Source: Selaginella moellendorffii (taxonomy: Eukaryota; Streptophyta; Lycopodiopsida; Selaginellales; Selaginellaceae). Taken from it: a stretch of 64,000 nucleotides of DNA. Within the stretch, counting starts at the first letter, position 1, and every line of letters begins with the position of its first letter. The stretch lies in the NCBI RefSeq assembly GCF_000143415.4, contig NW_003314284.1, positions 211,883 through 275,882 of the forward strand. The letters are read 5' to 3'. A program made the translations under genes and the position numbers. This document shows, piece by piece, positions 1 through 11,553 of this stretch. The notes under the pieces were generated by a model. The model saw nothing but the letters and a program-made list of their open reading frames with translations, had not been told where the DNA came from and did not search any database.

Positions 1-61
1 TGCCGATGATGGGCATCTGCTGCTTCAAGCCGCACAGGGTTCAGGGGGCCCAGCAGAATCT

Positions 62-1941
62 ATGGTGGCAAGCACAGAGAACTGGTCCAGTGCTGGGACA
101 AGCAGAGCAGCAAAATGCAGATCCTCTGATGGAAATTTGGTGACATTTTTTGATACTGCTTCGGCTGAGGCACTGGATGATGCTGTTGCAGAGTTCTTCT
201 TTGCCGAGAACATCTCCTTCAACACAATCCAAAGAGACAACTTGAAGAGAATGCTGAAAGTTGCCGCAAAAGTGGGGCGTCCAGCGATTGACAACCTCAT
301 GGGATATGAGAAGTTGCGGACAACTGAGCTACAGCGAATCTACAACAACGTTCAGAAGTGGCTTGAAGATGTGCGGCTAAGTTGGAGGACATATGGTTGT
401 ACCATTGTCACGGATGGCTGGTCTGATATCAAGAAGCGGTCTTTTATCAACTTCATGGTCAGTTCTGTGAGAGGCTCAATTTTCCTGAAGGTTGTGGACA
501 GCAAGAACACGAAAAAAACCGGAGCATGGTTGTTTGAGCAGCTGAAACAAGTGATTGCTGAGGTTGGCACGGAAAACGTTGTGCAGGTGGTGATGAAACA
601 AGTGATTGCTGAGGTTGGCACGGAAAACGTTGTGCAGGTGGTGATGGACAATGCAAGCAACTGTGTGGTCATGGGGGAGCTTTTGCAGCAGGAGTTTCCA
701 CAGATTGTACACGTTCACTGCGTTTGCCACATTATGGACTTGCTGTTCGAAGATATTGGAGCTCTGTCTTGGGTGCAGCCTTTCGTCGATGGCTGTGCGA
801 AGACAGTTACCTTCATCACCTCAAAACCATGGGTTCTAACTCTTTATAGAACTTTCTGCAAACGCGACCTGATAAAGCCTGTGACCACGAGGTTTGCTTA
901 TATTTTTCTCGTGATGTCTCAGCTTCTGGAGACCACGAATCTCTCTGGGCTTCGAAGAATGGTGGTGAGCCAAGAATGAGAGCGACTTGACTGGTCTAAG
1001 AAACCGGAGGGCCTGGAGCTGCAATCTCGTGTTCTCAATGACTCGTTCTGGGAGCGGTGCGAGAATTTGTTAATTTTGCTCGGACCTTTACTTCGAGTTC
1101 TTCAGCTCGCTGATCGGGAGGGGGCGACTTCAAGCCTCATCTTTGAAGCTGTTGATCGGCTGATCGAGACGATGGATGAGGGAGCTCGAAACGGAATTTA
1201 TGCACATGAGGAAGTGGGACAAATCAAGGATTTCCTACTTGAATCACATGGTCTGAAGGAGGCAAGGTGGTATCAAATGCACAACATCATTCATGGAGCT
1301 GCTTTTGCTCTTCATCCTCTGTTTCTGGGGGATAACCCGGAGAACAACAAGCTGGACAATGAGGCACGCGGGAACTGGCTGGAGTACATGCATGTTTATA
1401 GTGGAGGTGATCTGGACTTGCAGTTGAGATTGCAGGCACAGTTTGAGAGGTTTCGGCACAGCTTGGACAGCAAATAAGGTTACCTGTTGCCAAAGATCGG
1501 GAGACTAGAAAGTTTCTAGTAACCTGGTGGAGTTCTTTTGGTTTAGAGATGCCTAATCTATGTCGCATGGCTCTCCGGATTTTAAGCCAAGTTGTTTGCG
1601 CTTTTCCATGCAAGAGGAATTAGAGCTCATGGAGCTTGATACAAACAAAGCATAGGTCCCACTTGCTTCCCACAAATGCTGAGAAGCTGGTTTACATTCA
1701 CACAAACTTGCGGGTTGCTCAAAAGCTGGAGAGTGAAGGTTTGAGGATGCTAGAGATTGATATAGACAAGCTAGAGTTGGAGCCTCATTGGAAGAGGATT
1801 TTGGATTTACAAGAAGCTTTTGAGGAACCAAATCAAGCTGTTGAGGAGTTTAGTATTGATATAGGATGGAAGATGATTCGGAATCGGAAGACGACTAAAA
1901 TGGCTTCTTCTTTCATTTGTTTTAGTATTTTATTTGGTTAG
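62..1941 (+). pseudogene. hAT-superfamily transposase relic (DUF659 type)
   Basis: A DUF659/hAT-type transposase body is readable from about 62. It contains a TDGWSD motif near residue 120, a VVMDNASNC segment with the conserved DNASN, and CVCHIMDLL shortly after, which is the usual H-C-H-x-L region. The frame is broken by an in-frame TGA at 977-979. It then continues in the same frame to TAA at 1475-1477. A further C-terminal piece, including the WWSSFGLEMPNLCRMALRIL dimerisation-like segment (about 1480-1620), lies in another frame, and the tail to 1941 in a third. No BED zinc finger is seen, and no terminal inverted repeats or 8-bp target duplication could be delimited. It is a dead, non-autonomous relic. 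The family is fairly certain, the element boundaries are not. Confidence 0.8.
544..645 (+). repeat. 51-bp perfect in-frame tandem duplication inside the transposase
   Basis: Two adjacent identical 51-nt copies (544-594 and 595-645) encode the same 17 residues twice (KQVIAEVGTENVVQVVM). The duplication sits immediately before the conserved DNASN motif of the transposase. It keeps the frame, so it adds a 17-residue insertion to the catalytic core. Confidence 0.97.
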
Positions 1942-2095
1942 GTTTTATAAACTTAATATCAGATTAAAGTGTCTTCAGTAAATATTAGTGTTTTCTTAAT
2001 CATTTTAGGCTTTAACATGTAAATGTTGGATTGTCCTGAAAAAAACGTTTTAAACGGCATTTAAACGTCAACACATTTTAACGTTAGCTGCAACT

Positions 2096-5000
2096 ATGCT
2101 AGTGATTGATCGATCGCCTGGAAATACTTCTTCCACTGATCCGGTCCCGCAAGAAGATCACGATTTCATAGCTCGGCATCCGACATGGCTGCCTCCGATT
2201 CACGGCTTGAGCAAAGCAGTGCCGGATTGTGACCGAGCAGCGTCATCGTCTTTGTCTGCCACATTGATTGCCGCACTGGATCAACTGGCCCGAGCGATTC
2301 CCGATTCCCGGGCAACCAAGAACTGGAAGAGGGCTTACACTGCAATCAAGAGGCTCATGGTAACTTTACTTCCTTCAACTTTGGAGAGTTCTTATGTTCT
2401 GTTTCTAGAATATAAGAAGAACGACGAGGCAGAGTGCTGTCGGGACTGGAGCTTGGAATTTGGAGCCTCTACAGCCCGTCACGCTTATACATTTCGGGCT
2501 TCTCTACAATCAGTACGTGGATAGAAGTTTACCATCCTTCCTGCTATGGTGGCAGGAGAGCCGAGTATATTCTTGTGTTTCTCATATGCTCCCATATGGC
2601 AGTGCTTGTCTTTGAAGCAATGGCGGGGTCTAGGCATGAACGATGGACACATGTGTGGAGTTTCAACATTGATTGCCTGGACGGGCTCATCACAGCGCTT
2701 TATACGTAATCGTTGTTTCCCTCTTCGAGGTTTCCCCTCACACTTGTGTTTGTAGGATTGAAATGGTGTTACGAATTTTGGCTCTTGGTTTTATCAGAGG
2801 TCGTCACTGCTACATGCGGAATCCATACAATAGGCTCGACTTTGTCATTGTTTTCGATTCCTGATAATGTTGAGGTTTTGTATTTGATGGTCGTAAGTGT
2901 TTCACCAGCTCTTTGGGAGGTGCATAACTGCACATGATTTTTTCGCGTGGATAGCCGTGTTCCGCGTGTTTCGGCTAGCGTTGAAGCACGTCACATTTTT
3001 TGCCGATGTCATAGTATGGTTTGTAAATTTCTGATTTGTGCATTGTTAACACTTTACAATAGACCATCATGGCGGCCGTGAAAAAGAGCATTGGTCCTCT
3101 CCAAAACGTTATCCTTTTGACGTTCTTTCTGTTGGTTTTCTATTCTCTACTCGGCACACAGATCTTGCAAAACTCGATGAATCAAAGGTAATCTCGATAG
3201 TTCTTATCACGTGATATCAAAATCCTCCTGGGCAGGTGCTTTCGAATAGCGGAGCAACTTGCTTATCCCATGCGCTTTTGTGACGAAAAAGCTGCTGGCT
3301 GCTACGTACGTCCACCATTTCAGAACTGTATGATGTGTTTTTTCTATAAGCTCATTCCTTATCCATCTCTTTGTTTGTAGACACACTAGAATCCCAACCA
3401 TGGAGCGACAGCTTTTGATTATCTCTGGTATTCGCTGCTTACCATGTTTCAGGTTTGTGTCACTTCATAGCATCTTATCGCCTTAGCACACTTCAAAGTG
3501 GTCACTCTGCAGGTGATAACTTTGGAAGGATGGAGCCTCGTCATGCATGATGTGAAGGATGCTGAAGGGGAGCGAGCCAGTAAGGCGTTGACATTGTTTC
3601 TTTTATTGCTTACACAAGCCATTGCACCACAGATTCGTACTTTATGACGTTAATTGTTCTGGGTACATATTTCCTGGCGGACGTTTTCATCGCCGGTATC
3701 AGTGGTGTATTTCTTCGTGTTCGATCAGAGCATCAGGTGCACACTTGTTTACTGATTTCCCATCACCCCCTGTCCCTAGCATGGAGTTCACATATCAACG
3801 CTTGACATCACCAAATGATCAGGCTTAAGTTAAGCTGTTATTATCCAGGCTTTGCTGAGGAAAGCCCATAGAACCTCGGTAAGTGCTGAAAGACAATATC
3901 GTCAAAGCCGACTCGCACATGCCATGGTATAACCGCTTACTCAACAGGTCAAGAAAGGTGTAGCAGAATGTCGCGAGAGCCTTAAGTCGGACACGGACCT
4001 CCCTGCGGACTGCCCTTCAAGCCAGATCAATGAGAGTGCGGTCCAGTAGGTCTTTCAGTCGAAGTATGACGATAGGAGTTCAAGCAGCGTTGACAGTTTC
4101 CGGAAAAGGCCGCGACATCGTTGAACATCCCAAGTTTGAGTGGGGAGTACTTCTCAGTGTCACCATTAACGTCGTGCTCTTATCGTCCTTCTGGGATGTC
4201 AAAACGGTTGTTGCATACGCTCAGTATTCATTTCACGACTTCCTTTCTATTCGTTCAGCATGATAAATTTTGTATGCAGACGGGTTGCAAGCAGTAATGC
4301 TTTTTGCTTTCAGCGGGGAACTTCTGCTGCGCTTTCTAGCATATGGTCCTGGCGATTTTCTTGACGATGGTGAGTTCTTTGTTCATGTTGTCTTCTGGTC
4401 TGATCCCGAAATTTTCAGGAATGAATTTGCTGAACTTGATAGTTGTTTTCACATCTATTGTGGCACTCAGTTCTCATTCGTTTCCAAATTTAACATCAAT
4501 AAAAATTATGCGGTGGTTTTACTCTTCGAAGAAGTATTTTGCAAAAATGGGGGTCTTACTGGATCCGCTTTAGAGGCCCCACCATCGGTCGTTCCAGCTG
4601 CAGAGTCTTCTGAAGCACCGCTGTCGCGTCACAGGCGTTCTTCCCAAGTTTTACAGGTTTCTGGTTTTCCGTCTAATATCGGTGAAAGGAGGGGTTCAAG
4701 AACCGCACTTCAAGATGCCGTGATAACTCTGGACGAGATTCTCAGCAGTCCAAAAATTGTCCCCGATTTCATCTGGAGTCTGCAGAAGATCAACTTTGTG
4801 GTGAGCACATGCTTATCTTATTTTGCTCGACATTGTACATTGTTTTGGAGCAGGTCTTTTTGCTAGACTGTTTGATGAAGATCGTTGCACAGGGACTTAT
4901 TTTGCGCCAGACGCATACCTGAGTGACTGGTACAACATCTTGGACTTGTTTATTCTCGTCACCGATGCGCTTATTCTTCTGAAGTATAACGCTGAGGATG

Positions 5001-6700
5001 AAACTTCCATACCAACCGTCGGTGCGTTTACTTCTCTTCGGTCATTTCGTTTCGTGGTTCGGTTTACAGGACTGAGGTCATTATTATCGAATTACCTGTG
5101 AAATATAATAATGCAATGACCCGACAATATGAACCGAGCATATTGTACCGGCCTCTATGTTAATGACATCGGCATCCTTGCTCCCCGAGCCTGGGTTAAT
5201 AACGTTTTCCACTTCGACGACATCCAGAATGCCCTCCTCAGTATGTTCGCCTGCTCCACTTTCGACAACTGGCTGATGCACTTCATGTATCCTGTCATGG
5301 ACATCACTAGGGAAGACCACCAGCCTGTTCGGAACGCAAGTCCTGTCAACGCCTTGTTTTTCGTGGCATTCTGCTGTATCGGGGGATTTTATATCGTGTT
5401 TATCAACGAGTTTGGAAAAAATTCTGGAGCAGTTCTTCTCACAGAGAGGCAGAAGCTGTGGAGGGACATGAACCGTATCATCCAGAAAACTTATGCTATT
5501 CCGCTGGCTCGACGACCAAGCAATCCCATCCGGGGGATGTGCTTCTACTTGATTCGCAATCTGACATATCAAAAGTGCATGATCCTCGCACTCCTTGGCT
5601 ACTCTGGGCTACTTGCGACTAACTATGCTGGGCAGTCGGCAGTTGTTTCGGACCGGCGTCAGATGGCTCACTGTGCGATTACAACATATTTCCTGCTCGA
5701 ATCCGTGATGGAGTTCCTTGGCGACGAGGTACCTCATTCATCTTTTTCTCGATTGTTTTTTGTTTGACCACCTGGTTTTTCCTTTCTCCAGTGGAAGGTC
5801 TATAAGAACGAGGTTGCACGGCAGATGACGTTTGGACTCTCCATAATGGCCGCCATTGGTCTCTTGGGAAAGAAGGGAACGGTGAGGGGCTATGTCGGCC
5901 GCACTGCCTACATTGCTCAAGTTTTTTGCATCATTCCTCACGTAGTGAGAGTGCGGGTTATTATGCGAACAATGTTCATCTGTTTGCCAACTGTAGCTGA
6001 GATACTCGTTCTTCTCGCAATTTTCATGTATATGTTTGCGGGGATGGCTTTCCAACTCTTCAGTGCAATGAAGGAAGGGACCTGCATTGGCCCGTCTGTC
6101 AACTTTCACACTTTCGTCAACGCTTTCATTAACTGGTCTTGCGTTATGATGGATACCACAATTGATGCACCCGCCTGCACCAACGGTAAAACACTACTCG
6201 GTGATGATTGTGGCTATCCAGAGGGCGGGACTATCTTCTTCACCTTCTTGGTCTTGGTCGGGAGTCACATATTCATGAACTTGTTCGTGGCTGTCATACT
6301 GGATGCTGTAACCTTCAGCCTTTTGAACGAGAACTCTATGGTTATGCCGGAGCACCTGTTAGCGTATCGAAACTTGTGGAGCCAAGAACCATTCGATCCC
6401 AAGTAAGCCACTTACTTACGTTCAAGTCCTTGTGGAACTAACTTTACAATCGTCCAGTGCTATGGGATACATTGGCATGCACAAGCTGCGACGATTTGTA
6501 AACGCCCTCGGTGACCCGCTGAGCCGGCGCTACAAGTCCGCAACCCAATGGTTTGGCGTGTGTTTGTGGAGTCCTCCCAATCTCGTTTTCTTCTTTGTTC
6601 TGCTCAGGTACGTGAGAATAGAGTACGAGGTGATGAGTTTTCGAGTTCCAAACAAAGGAATCCCTTTCAAGGAGCTGCTGGAACGCTGACGCTGTATAAG
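2096..6700 (+). pseudogene. Four-domain voltage-gated cation (Ca2+/Na+-type) channel, decayed copy A
   Basis: Spliced reading shows the CaV/NaV architecture. Domain I has S2-S3 (RNPYNRLDFVIVF), an S4 with arginines in steps (VFRVFRLALKHVTFF, about 2950-2997), S5 (about 3090-3175), a pore with TLEGW filter (about 3520-3535) and S6 (about 3632-3735). Domain II has S1-S3 (4120-4480). Domain III has S2-S4 (FTSLRSFRFVVRF), a pore with STFDNW and S6. Domain IV runs from about 5460 and is followed by the typical post-S6 EF-hand-like tail (FDPSAMGYIGMHKL). Lesions: domain II S4-S6 is absent around 4500-4560, domain III S5 is absent around 5075-5130, one base is missing near 4905, and the domain IV pore lacks its centre near 6130. 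Introns are short GT-AG. Such channels occur in animals and green algae. Seed plants lack them. The 5' exons (2096-2760) are uncertain. It is probably non-functional. Confidence 0.75.
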
Positions 6701-6709
6701 ATGGGACCA

Positions 6710-6842
6710 ACTGTAAGTAGCTGTTATTCCAACCTTTTGATACTGACGCTTGGTTCCCGTGTTTAACGGGAGGCTAATCCGAGCCAAGCGTAAGTATCAA
6801 AAGGTTGGAATAGCAGCTACTTACAGTTGCCTCCCGTTAAAC
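6710..6842. repeat. Imperfect nested inverted repeat at a rearrangement breakpoint
   Basis: The segment 6710-6755 (gtaagtagctgttattccaa and onward) is repeated as its reverse complement at about 6784-6829 with few mismatches. A second pair, gtttaacgggaggc at 6761-6774 and gcctcccgttaaac at 6829-6842, overlaps it. The structure sits exactly where channel sequence stops and inverted NLR sequence starts, and it includes the channel's last splice donor-like sequence on both arms. Confidence 0.9.
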
Positions 6843-6854
6843 ACCATCCTGATT

Positions 6855-8480
6855 CATTCTCTCTCCGCTTACCTGGCGATGATGTGGACAATGATTGGAG
6901 GGTGCGGCAGCATTTCCATGACAACATTGTGTGGATCACTGTGAAGAAAGATGCTTCGGAGGACGATCTCAAGGAGCTCCTCAACGCTCTTGAATGGGGT
7001 GAAATGAAAGAGAGGATTTTATAGCAGGGCCATCCTCTGGCCAGATCCTGGTGACAACCAGAAAGGAAGGCATTTTGCATCCGGATGCAAAGGCATTTGC
7101 TGTGCATGAGCTATCAATGGACGAAAGCAAAAAGATGTTTTGGAAGTTTGCCTTCAGTGTGCATGATCCACAACCCAGTGACCCTGATGTTGTGGGATTT
7201 GCCAAGAAAATAGCTCGAAAATGTGAGGGACTTCCTCTCGCTCTGGAAGTGATTGGCAGTGCCATGGCTGTCCACAGAAGAGAAGGGCCACATGTGTGGG
7301 AAGAACGATATAAGAGGTTGCACTTGTCCAATGACCCAGATGTTGAGAAGCAGATGTTCAAACGCTTGAAGTTCAGCTATGACGAGCTGGGAAACTATGA
7401 GGGTGAAAAGCTGCAAGAGAGCTTTCTCTATGTGGCTGCATTCCCACACAAATTAATTGAATTTAGTTCCTTGAGCAAATGTTGGATGGAGGTTGGGTCA
7501 GAACTCTCACCCACAGCGATTGTCAATGAACTGGAACGGAGATGCCTGGTCAAGATAGATAAGTCTTGGGGGTATGAAGAAGCTCCTGGTTATATAATCG
7601 TACACGATATGCTACCATCTGACTCACTTTTGTTCCTCGAATGTCAAGCACTTGAAGGTTTTTCAGCTTGGAAATGCTCTCTGGAATAAAATGGATCCTA
7701 GAGCATCGCCACAAGCTCAATACCTTGACACCTTGTATGTGATTGATAAGACTGTCATCCACATTAGAAAGTCCTATACATTCATCCATAAGTATAGCGC
7801 TTTTCAGCCTGACATCACTGAAATATCTAAAATCTACTTAGTGGACGCCCATAAAGTGTAACATTGCATTACTGCCCCAGCTCTCCAACTTGGAAGAGCT
7901 GGAGCTGAGCCTTGATTCAAAAGAGGAGTCATCAGTTGTGGATTTGACTGGAATTTCACGTAAACTAAGACTTCTAGATCTAAGAATGACACATGGTACA
8001 ATGAAGGTGCCAGAAAGCATGGGGACATTGGAGCACATTGAAACATTGGTTTTACATGCAAACAACATTGACTTTGCCAGTTTCGTTGGGTTATGGCAAC
8101 TTGTCAACCTAACAAAATGTCTAATTCGTGTGAGAACCGTCAGCAGAGCTACTTGGAAACAAATGTTTATGAAATCAATCAAGCTTCAACATTTTTCCAT
8201 CGTTGGGGTAGAAGACAGTGAAAGTAGTGATGACAGCTTCGAATGGTTGCAACTACAATATTTAGACATCCGTGATATCATAAACCTATCTTGGTTGCCC
8301 CATAGAAACATTTTTTTATTAAATGCAATCGTATCCACTTCTTCAACCTGGATGGATCATTCCCAAGTCTTGAAAGGCTGTGGCTTACTAATCTACGCAT
8401 TGCACAGTCAAAATTCAAGGATGATTTGGCTGCCAGTCTTCCAAATCTGAAAGAGTTGCACTTTTGGCTAGCTCCTGATA
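6855..8480 (+). pseudogene. NLR resistance-gene relic, NB-ARC and LRR part (inverted, copy A)
   Basis: On the + strand this reads the NB-ARC and leucine-rich-repeat part of the same protein encoded on the - strand at 14994-18283. It starts just after the P-loop (REHFHDNIVWITVKKDASED), then lacks about 40 codons at about 7020 that should hold the kinase-2 LVLDD motif. It continues through GRILVTTRKEGIL, GLPLALEVIGSAM and the VHD motif, breaks at about 7615, and continues as frame-shifted LRR sequence to about 8480. With neither P-loop nor kinase-2 it cannot bind ATP normally. Its orientation is opposite to its own N-terminal part at 8616-9203, so an internal inversion occurred. Confidence 0.88.
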
Positions 8481-8511
8481 TTGAATGGGAGCAATTGCCT
8501 CTCTTCACGAG

Positions 8512-8615
8512 AGCCTGCATTTTCGTCGCAGCGCCCTGGATGTACACGGCCTGGATCCGCTTCTCACGCTCGATGCGCAGAGTGAGAGGCAACCCCTGCG
8601 TTAATCCGAGGCACG
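8512..8615 (-). pseudogene. Channel C-terminal IQ-motif exon, inverted fragment
   Basis: The reverse complement encodes REKRIQAVYIQGAATKMQAL, an IQ-like calmodulin-binding helix. The same exon lies on the + strand at 14662-14800, directly after the channel copy B tail. Here it is on the - strand and separated from its gene, because it was carried along in the inversion that also turned the NB-ARC/LRR block. Confidence 0.85.
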
Positions 8616-9203
8616 CTCCCATTCGCCTCCCAACAGTCCAACCCATTTGCTACGGGCTTCAGGATCCAAGAGGGCATTCACCACCTCATCCAGCAGTTGC
8701 TCATGGCCCCCAAACATGGGATCAGGAAAAACACGCCGTACATATTTTTTTGCAGGGCCTCTGTCTTGCGGGGAACTCCGTACGGCGAAGCTAGTGCTCG
8801 GCTGTATCACTCTCAACTCTTCTCGCTCGTACCTTTCAATTTTCGGAAGGAGATCGTCCTCGTAGCTGTGTATCAGCTCCGAGATCTTGTCACAACGCTT
8901 CTCCCTGTGAAACATCCATAGATCATTTAGCTGTACTGTTAAAGCTCTCAAGTGTATATGCTTACTGTGATCCCAGCAGTGCTTGCGCCTTGTCGTTCCA
9001 TTTTGTGACAAGATCAAGACACTCCTCGGCTCCATCAGAGTAGCGGAACTCTGGATTCCGGTGCTTGTGAGTATTAAACTTGTTAAGCATGGCCTGAATG
9101 CTGGTCGCCCCCTTGTCCAGCTTCGCAATGTCCACATTCAGCTCGTGCCCGTGACTTTCGATCTGCGACAGGAGATCGTGGTAGGAGCTTATGCACTCCA
9201 TAA
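8616..9203 (-). pseudogene. NLR relic, N-terminal exon 2 and start of NB-ARC (copy A)
   Basis: This matches exon 2 of the intact NLR (HRNPEFRYSDGAEECLDLV motif, ending LLGS before an intron at about 8955) and the beginning of its exon 3 up to KWVGLLG, just before the P-loop. It then breaks into unrelated codons at about 8625. Exon 1 is missing: sequence corresponding to about 17930-18833 of copy B has been deleted and the flanks joined at about 9205. Confidence 0.87.
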
Positions 9204-9514
9204 TAGGAATGGAGTCCTTTTAAAACCGTTGTTTCGGCTCTCTGGTACATAGCATGTCAAGCTTGCGAGCCTTTGAATCATTTGAGAGCATAGCCTGCGT
9301 GGAACTTGTCTGCGTCAATTCTCGACAGCAGAAGCTGCGAGAAGAATTTAAAGTTCCAAGTGTAAGCAAACCAAGACTTGTATGTACCTTGAATGAAACT
9401 TAACACGAAACAATTAGTTCGATGCTTTACACCAATCAAAGCTTTGAACAAATAGCACACGCTCCTACGCTTTCCCAATACACAAAACACGGAGCACTGG
9501 AGAAAGGATACTGA

Positions 9515-10367
9515 TAGCAAAGAAACAAACTCTACTTACAGTATAAACCCCGCTTATCGTCCTAATTTTCAAAACCGCTCTGGCCACCACAGGCAAAACA
9601 TCACGCAAGGGTCCATTCTAACAAAAACCTGACCTTCATGCTGCAACAGGAGAATCCGGAGCTGATCCAATTGAAGAAGCTTCGGGATCCTTAGGCAAGG
9701 CAACGTAATTCATCATCGGAGAGTAGCGTTTCACCCGGCTACCCTTTTGAGGACCCTGATTGCTAGCCTTAGGTGCGGGTAAGGGCTCAGGGACTATCGA
9801 AAGTCGTCGGTTTGCATTGTTTCCACTCACGCGAAGTCCCACCTGTCCCTTTTTGGACGGCTTTGTGCCGTAGAGCAGCTCCTGCTCAGTTTGCAGTTGT
9901 TCCTGCATTCTCTTCTCCTCCTGCATTTAGCCAGTTAACGTCTTAACAGGCACTAAACTGCAGAGTTACCCTCAGTCGGCGCTTTTCTTCTTCTTTCTCT
10001 CGTCGTAGCAAGCTATATTCTTCTAGAATTGCCAGTAGAGAAATCTGCAAAGCACTTTCAGAAGCGTCTACGAAAATCACTTACGTACCCCGTTATATAA
10101 GAAGGGCCTGCCTCTTTCGTCCTCCCAAGACCGCGTTTTGGACTTCAATGATTCAAGAAGATCTGCAAACGGGTTGTGAAAACTGAGAAAAGGAAATAGC
10201 AAACGAAGAATTCAAACGCACTGGGGAGTTTGGCCACGATGACACGAGCTCTTTCTGCACGTTTTAGATTCAAATGTGCTCCTCTGGTTGCATTGAAGCG
10301 GCTTTCATCCTACAATCGAAAATGAATAAGTGAAATAGCGTAACGCTCATACCTTATTGTATTCTTC
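9515..10367. repeat. Tract identical to 19158-20010
   Basis: By eye, these roughly 850 bases show no difference from 19158-20010 (constant offset 9643), introns and 3' flank included. The sequence on both sides (9205-9510 and 10368 onward) differs at many positions. Confidence 0.8.
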
Positions 10368-11400
10368 AAGCTTGCTTTCTTCTTCACACGCACTAATCCA
10401 CCGTTCCATTCATTCCATTATATCTTGTCTGCCGAGTGATTCTTCCTTCTCCTCGGCGATACTACTTTCGATTGTAGCAAGTAGTTCTGACAAGTCCACT
10501 ATCCCTGTGCACACGAAACATCAGCCAGGAAATGCACACAGAATAAATTTTTACCTGACTCCCGATCGTCTTGGCTAAGTTCTCTAGCGTCTCATCGCTA
10601 ATACTTCTGCTCTGGCCTGGATCACAAAGGCTCGGATGCACTTCCTTGACAGCCTCGGTGTAGTCTGCCCCCAACAGGACGCAATATCCCTGCAGAACCT
10701 CGAGAAGCTCTGAGAATTTGTGGAGCCGGCTACTCTGGAAATGTCACTTGTAAGAAAAAAGAATGCCAACCGTGCCAATACAAACCAACCTTTACATCCT
10801 GAAGCTCTTGAACCTGGCAATGGTACTCATACAGCTTTCTCAGCAACAAACCTTTCCAAGAAAAAGCTCCATTCTCGGCCTCTTGCAATGCCCCTGGCGA
10901 TATCTCCTGAGAGAGCCTTTGTGTCTGGCATTGCACGTCCTCAAATTGCTTCCGCCGCTCCTCTTTCCTCAGACGCAAGCATTCTAACTGAGGTGAGACG
11001 GACAAGAGCTGCTCTCGCAGAGTAGTGCCCGACCTCTTCTCTAACTGAAAGGAAGAACAACGGGCATTAGAAAAGCACTGTGAGATGGATCAAACAACGC
11101 GTACCATGCAAGGGCGATCACCCAGGAGCGACAGGAGCGACGCGAGCTCCGACTCGGAATCCGCCAGCAGCTGGTGCAGCCGAGCCCTCGCGCAATTCGC
11201 TTGATCCACCTTTCGCCGGTACACATCCAGGCATTCTTGCTCCAGCTGGAGCAGCATTCTGTCCCTCTCCTCGTCGCTCTCCCCCATCTCCTCCGCGCGG
11301 GCGATCCACCGCGATCGTGAGAAACTCCAGAGGTAATATTTCGCGAGGTTACCTGGAGCTCCCGCAGCAGCGATCGGCAAGTCGTGTCCTCGCCTTCCAT
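9636..11400 (-). pseudogene. MAP65-like relic with exon deletion (copy A)
   Basis: This is a copy of the MAP65 gene at 19279-21494. Exons 1-3 and 7-11 are recognisable. Between 10500 and 10640 a deletion fuses the first half of exon 4 (SDETLENLAKTIGSQ) to the splice donor of exon 6, removing the rest of exon 4, exon 5 and most of exon 6. The fused exon ends in phase 0 instead of phase 1, so the next exon (GGATAG...) hits a stop at its second codon. The exon 2 acceptor region is also altered: bases present in copy B at 21376-21386 are missing near 11294. A functional product is unlikely. Confidence 0.85.
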
Positions 11401-11553
11401 GGCCTCCAGAATCAAAATGCGAGTCCCCAGATCACTCAAAACAATCAAGAATCCTCCGCGAGAACGCCGCCGCCCTCGCCATCGCCCCCTGCTCCAACCT
11501 AAACCTTTTACGCCTGCCACGTGTTACAGAGCCTAAACCAGCGACAAATATTC

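Noticed and set aside
2434-2937. Several separate small genes
   Set aside because: Best explained as exons of the channel's first domain in different frames across introns.
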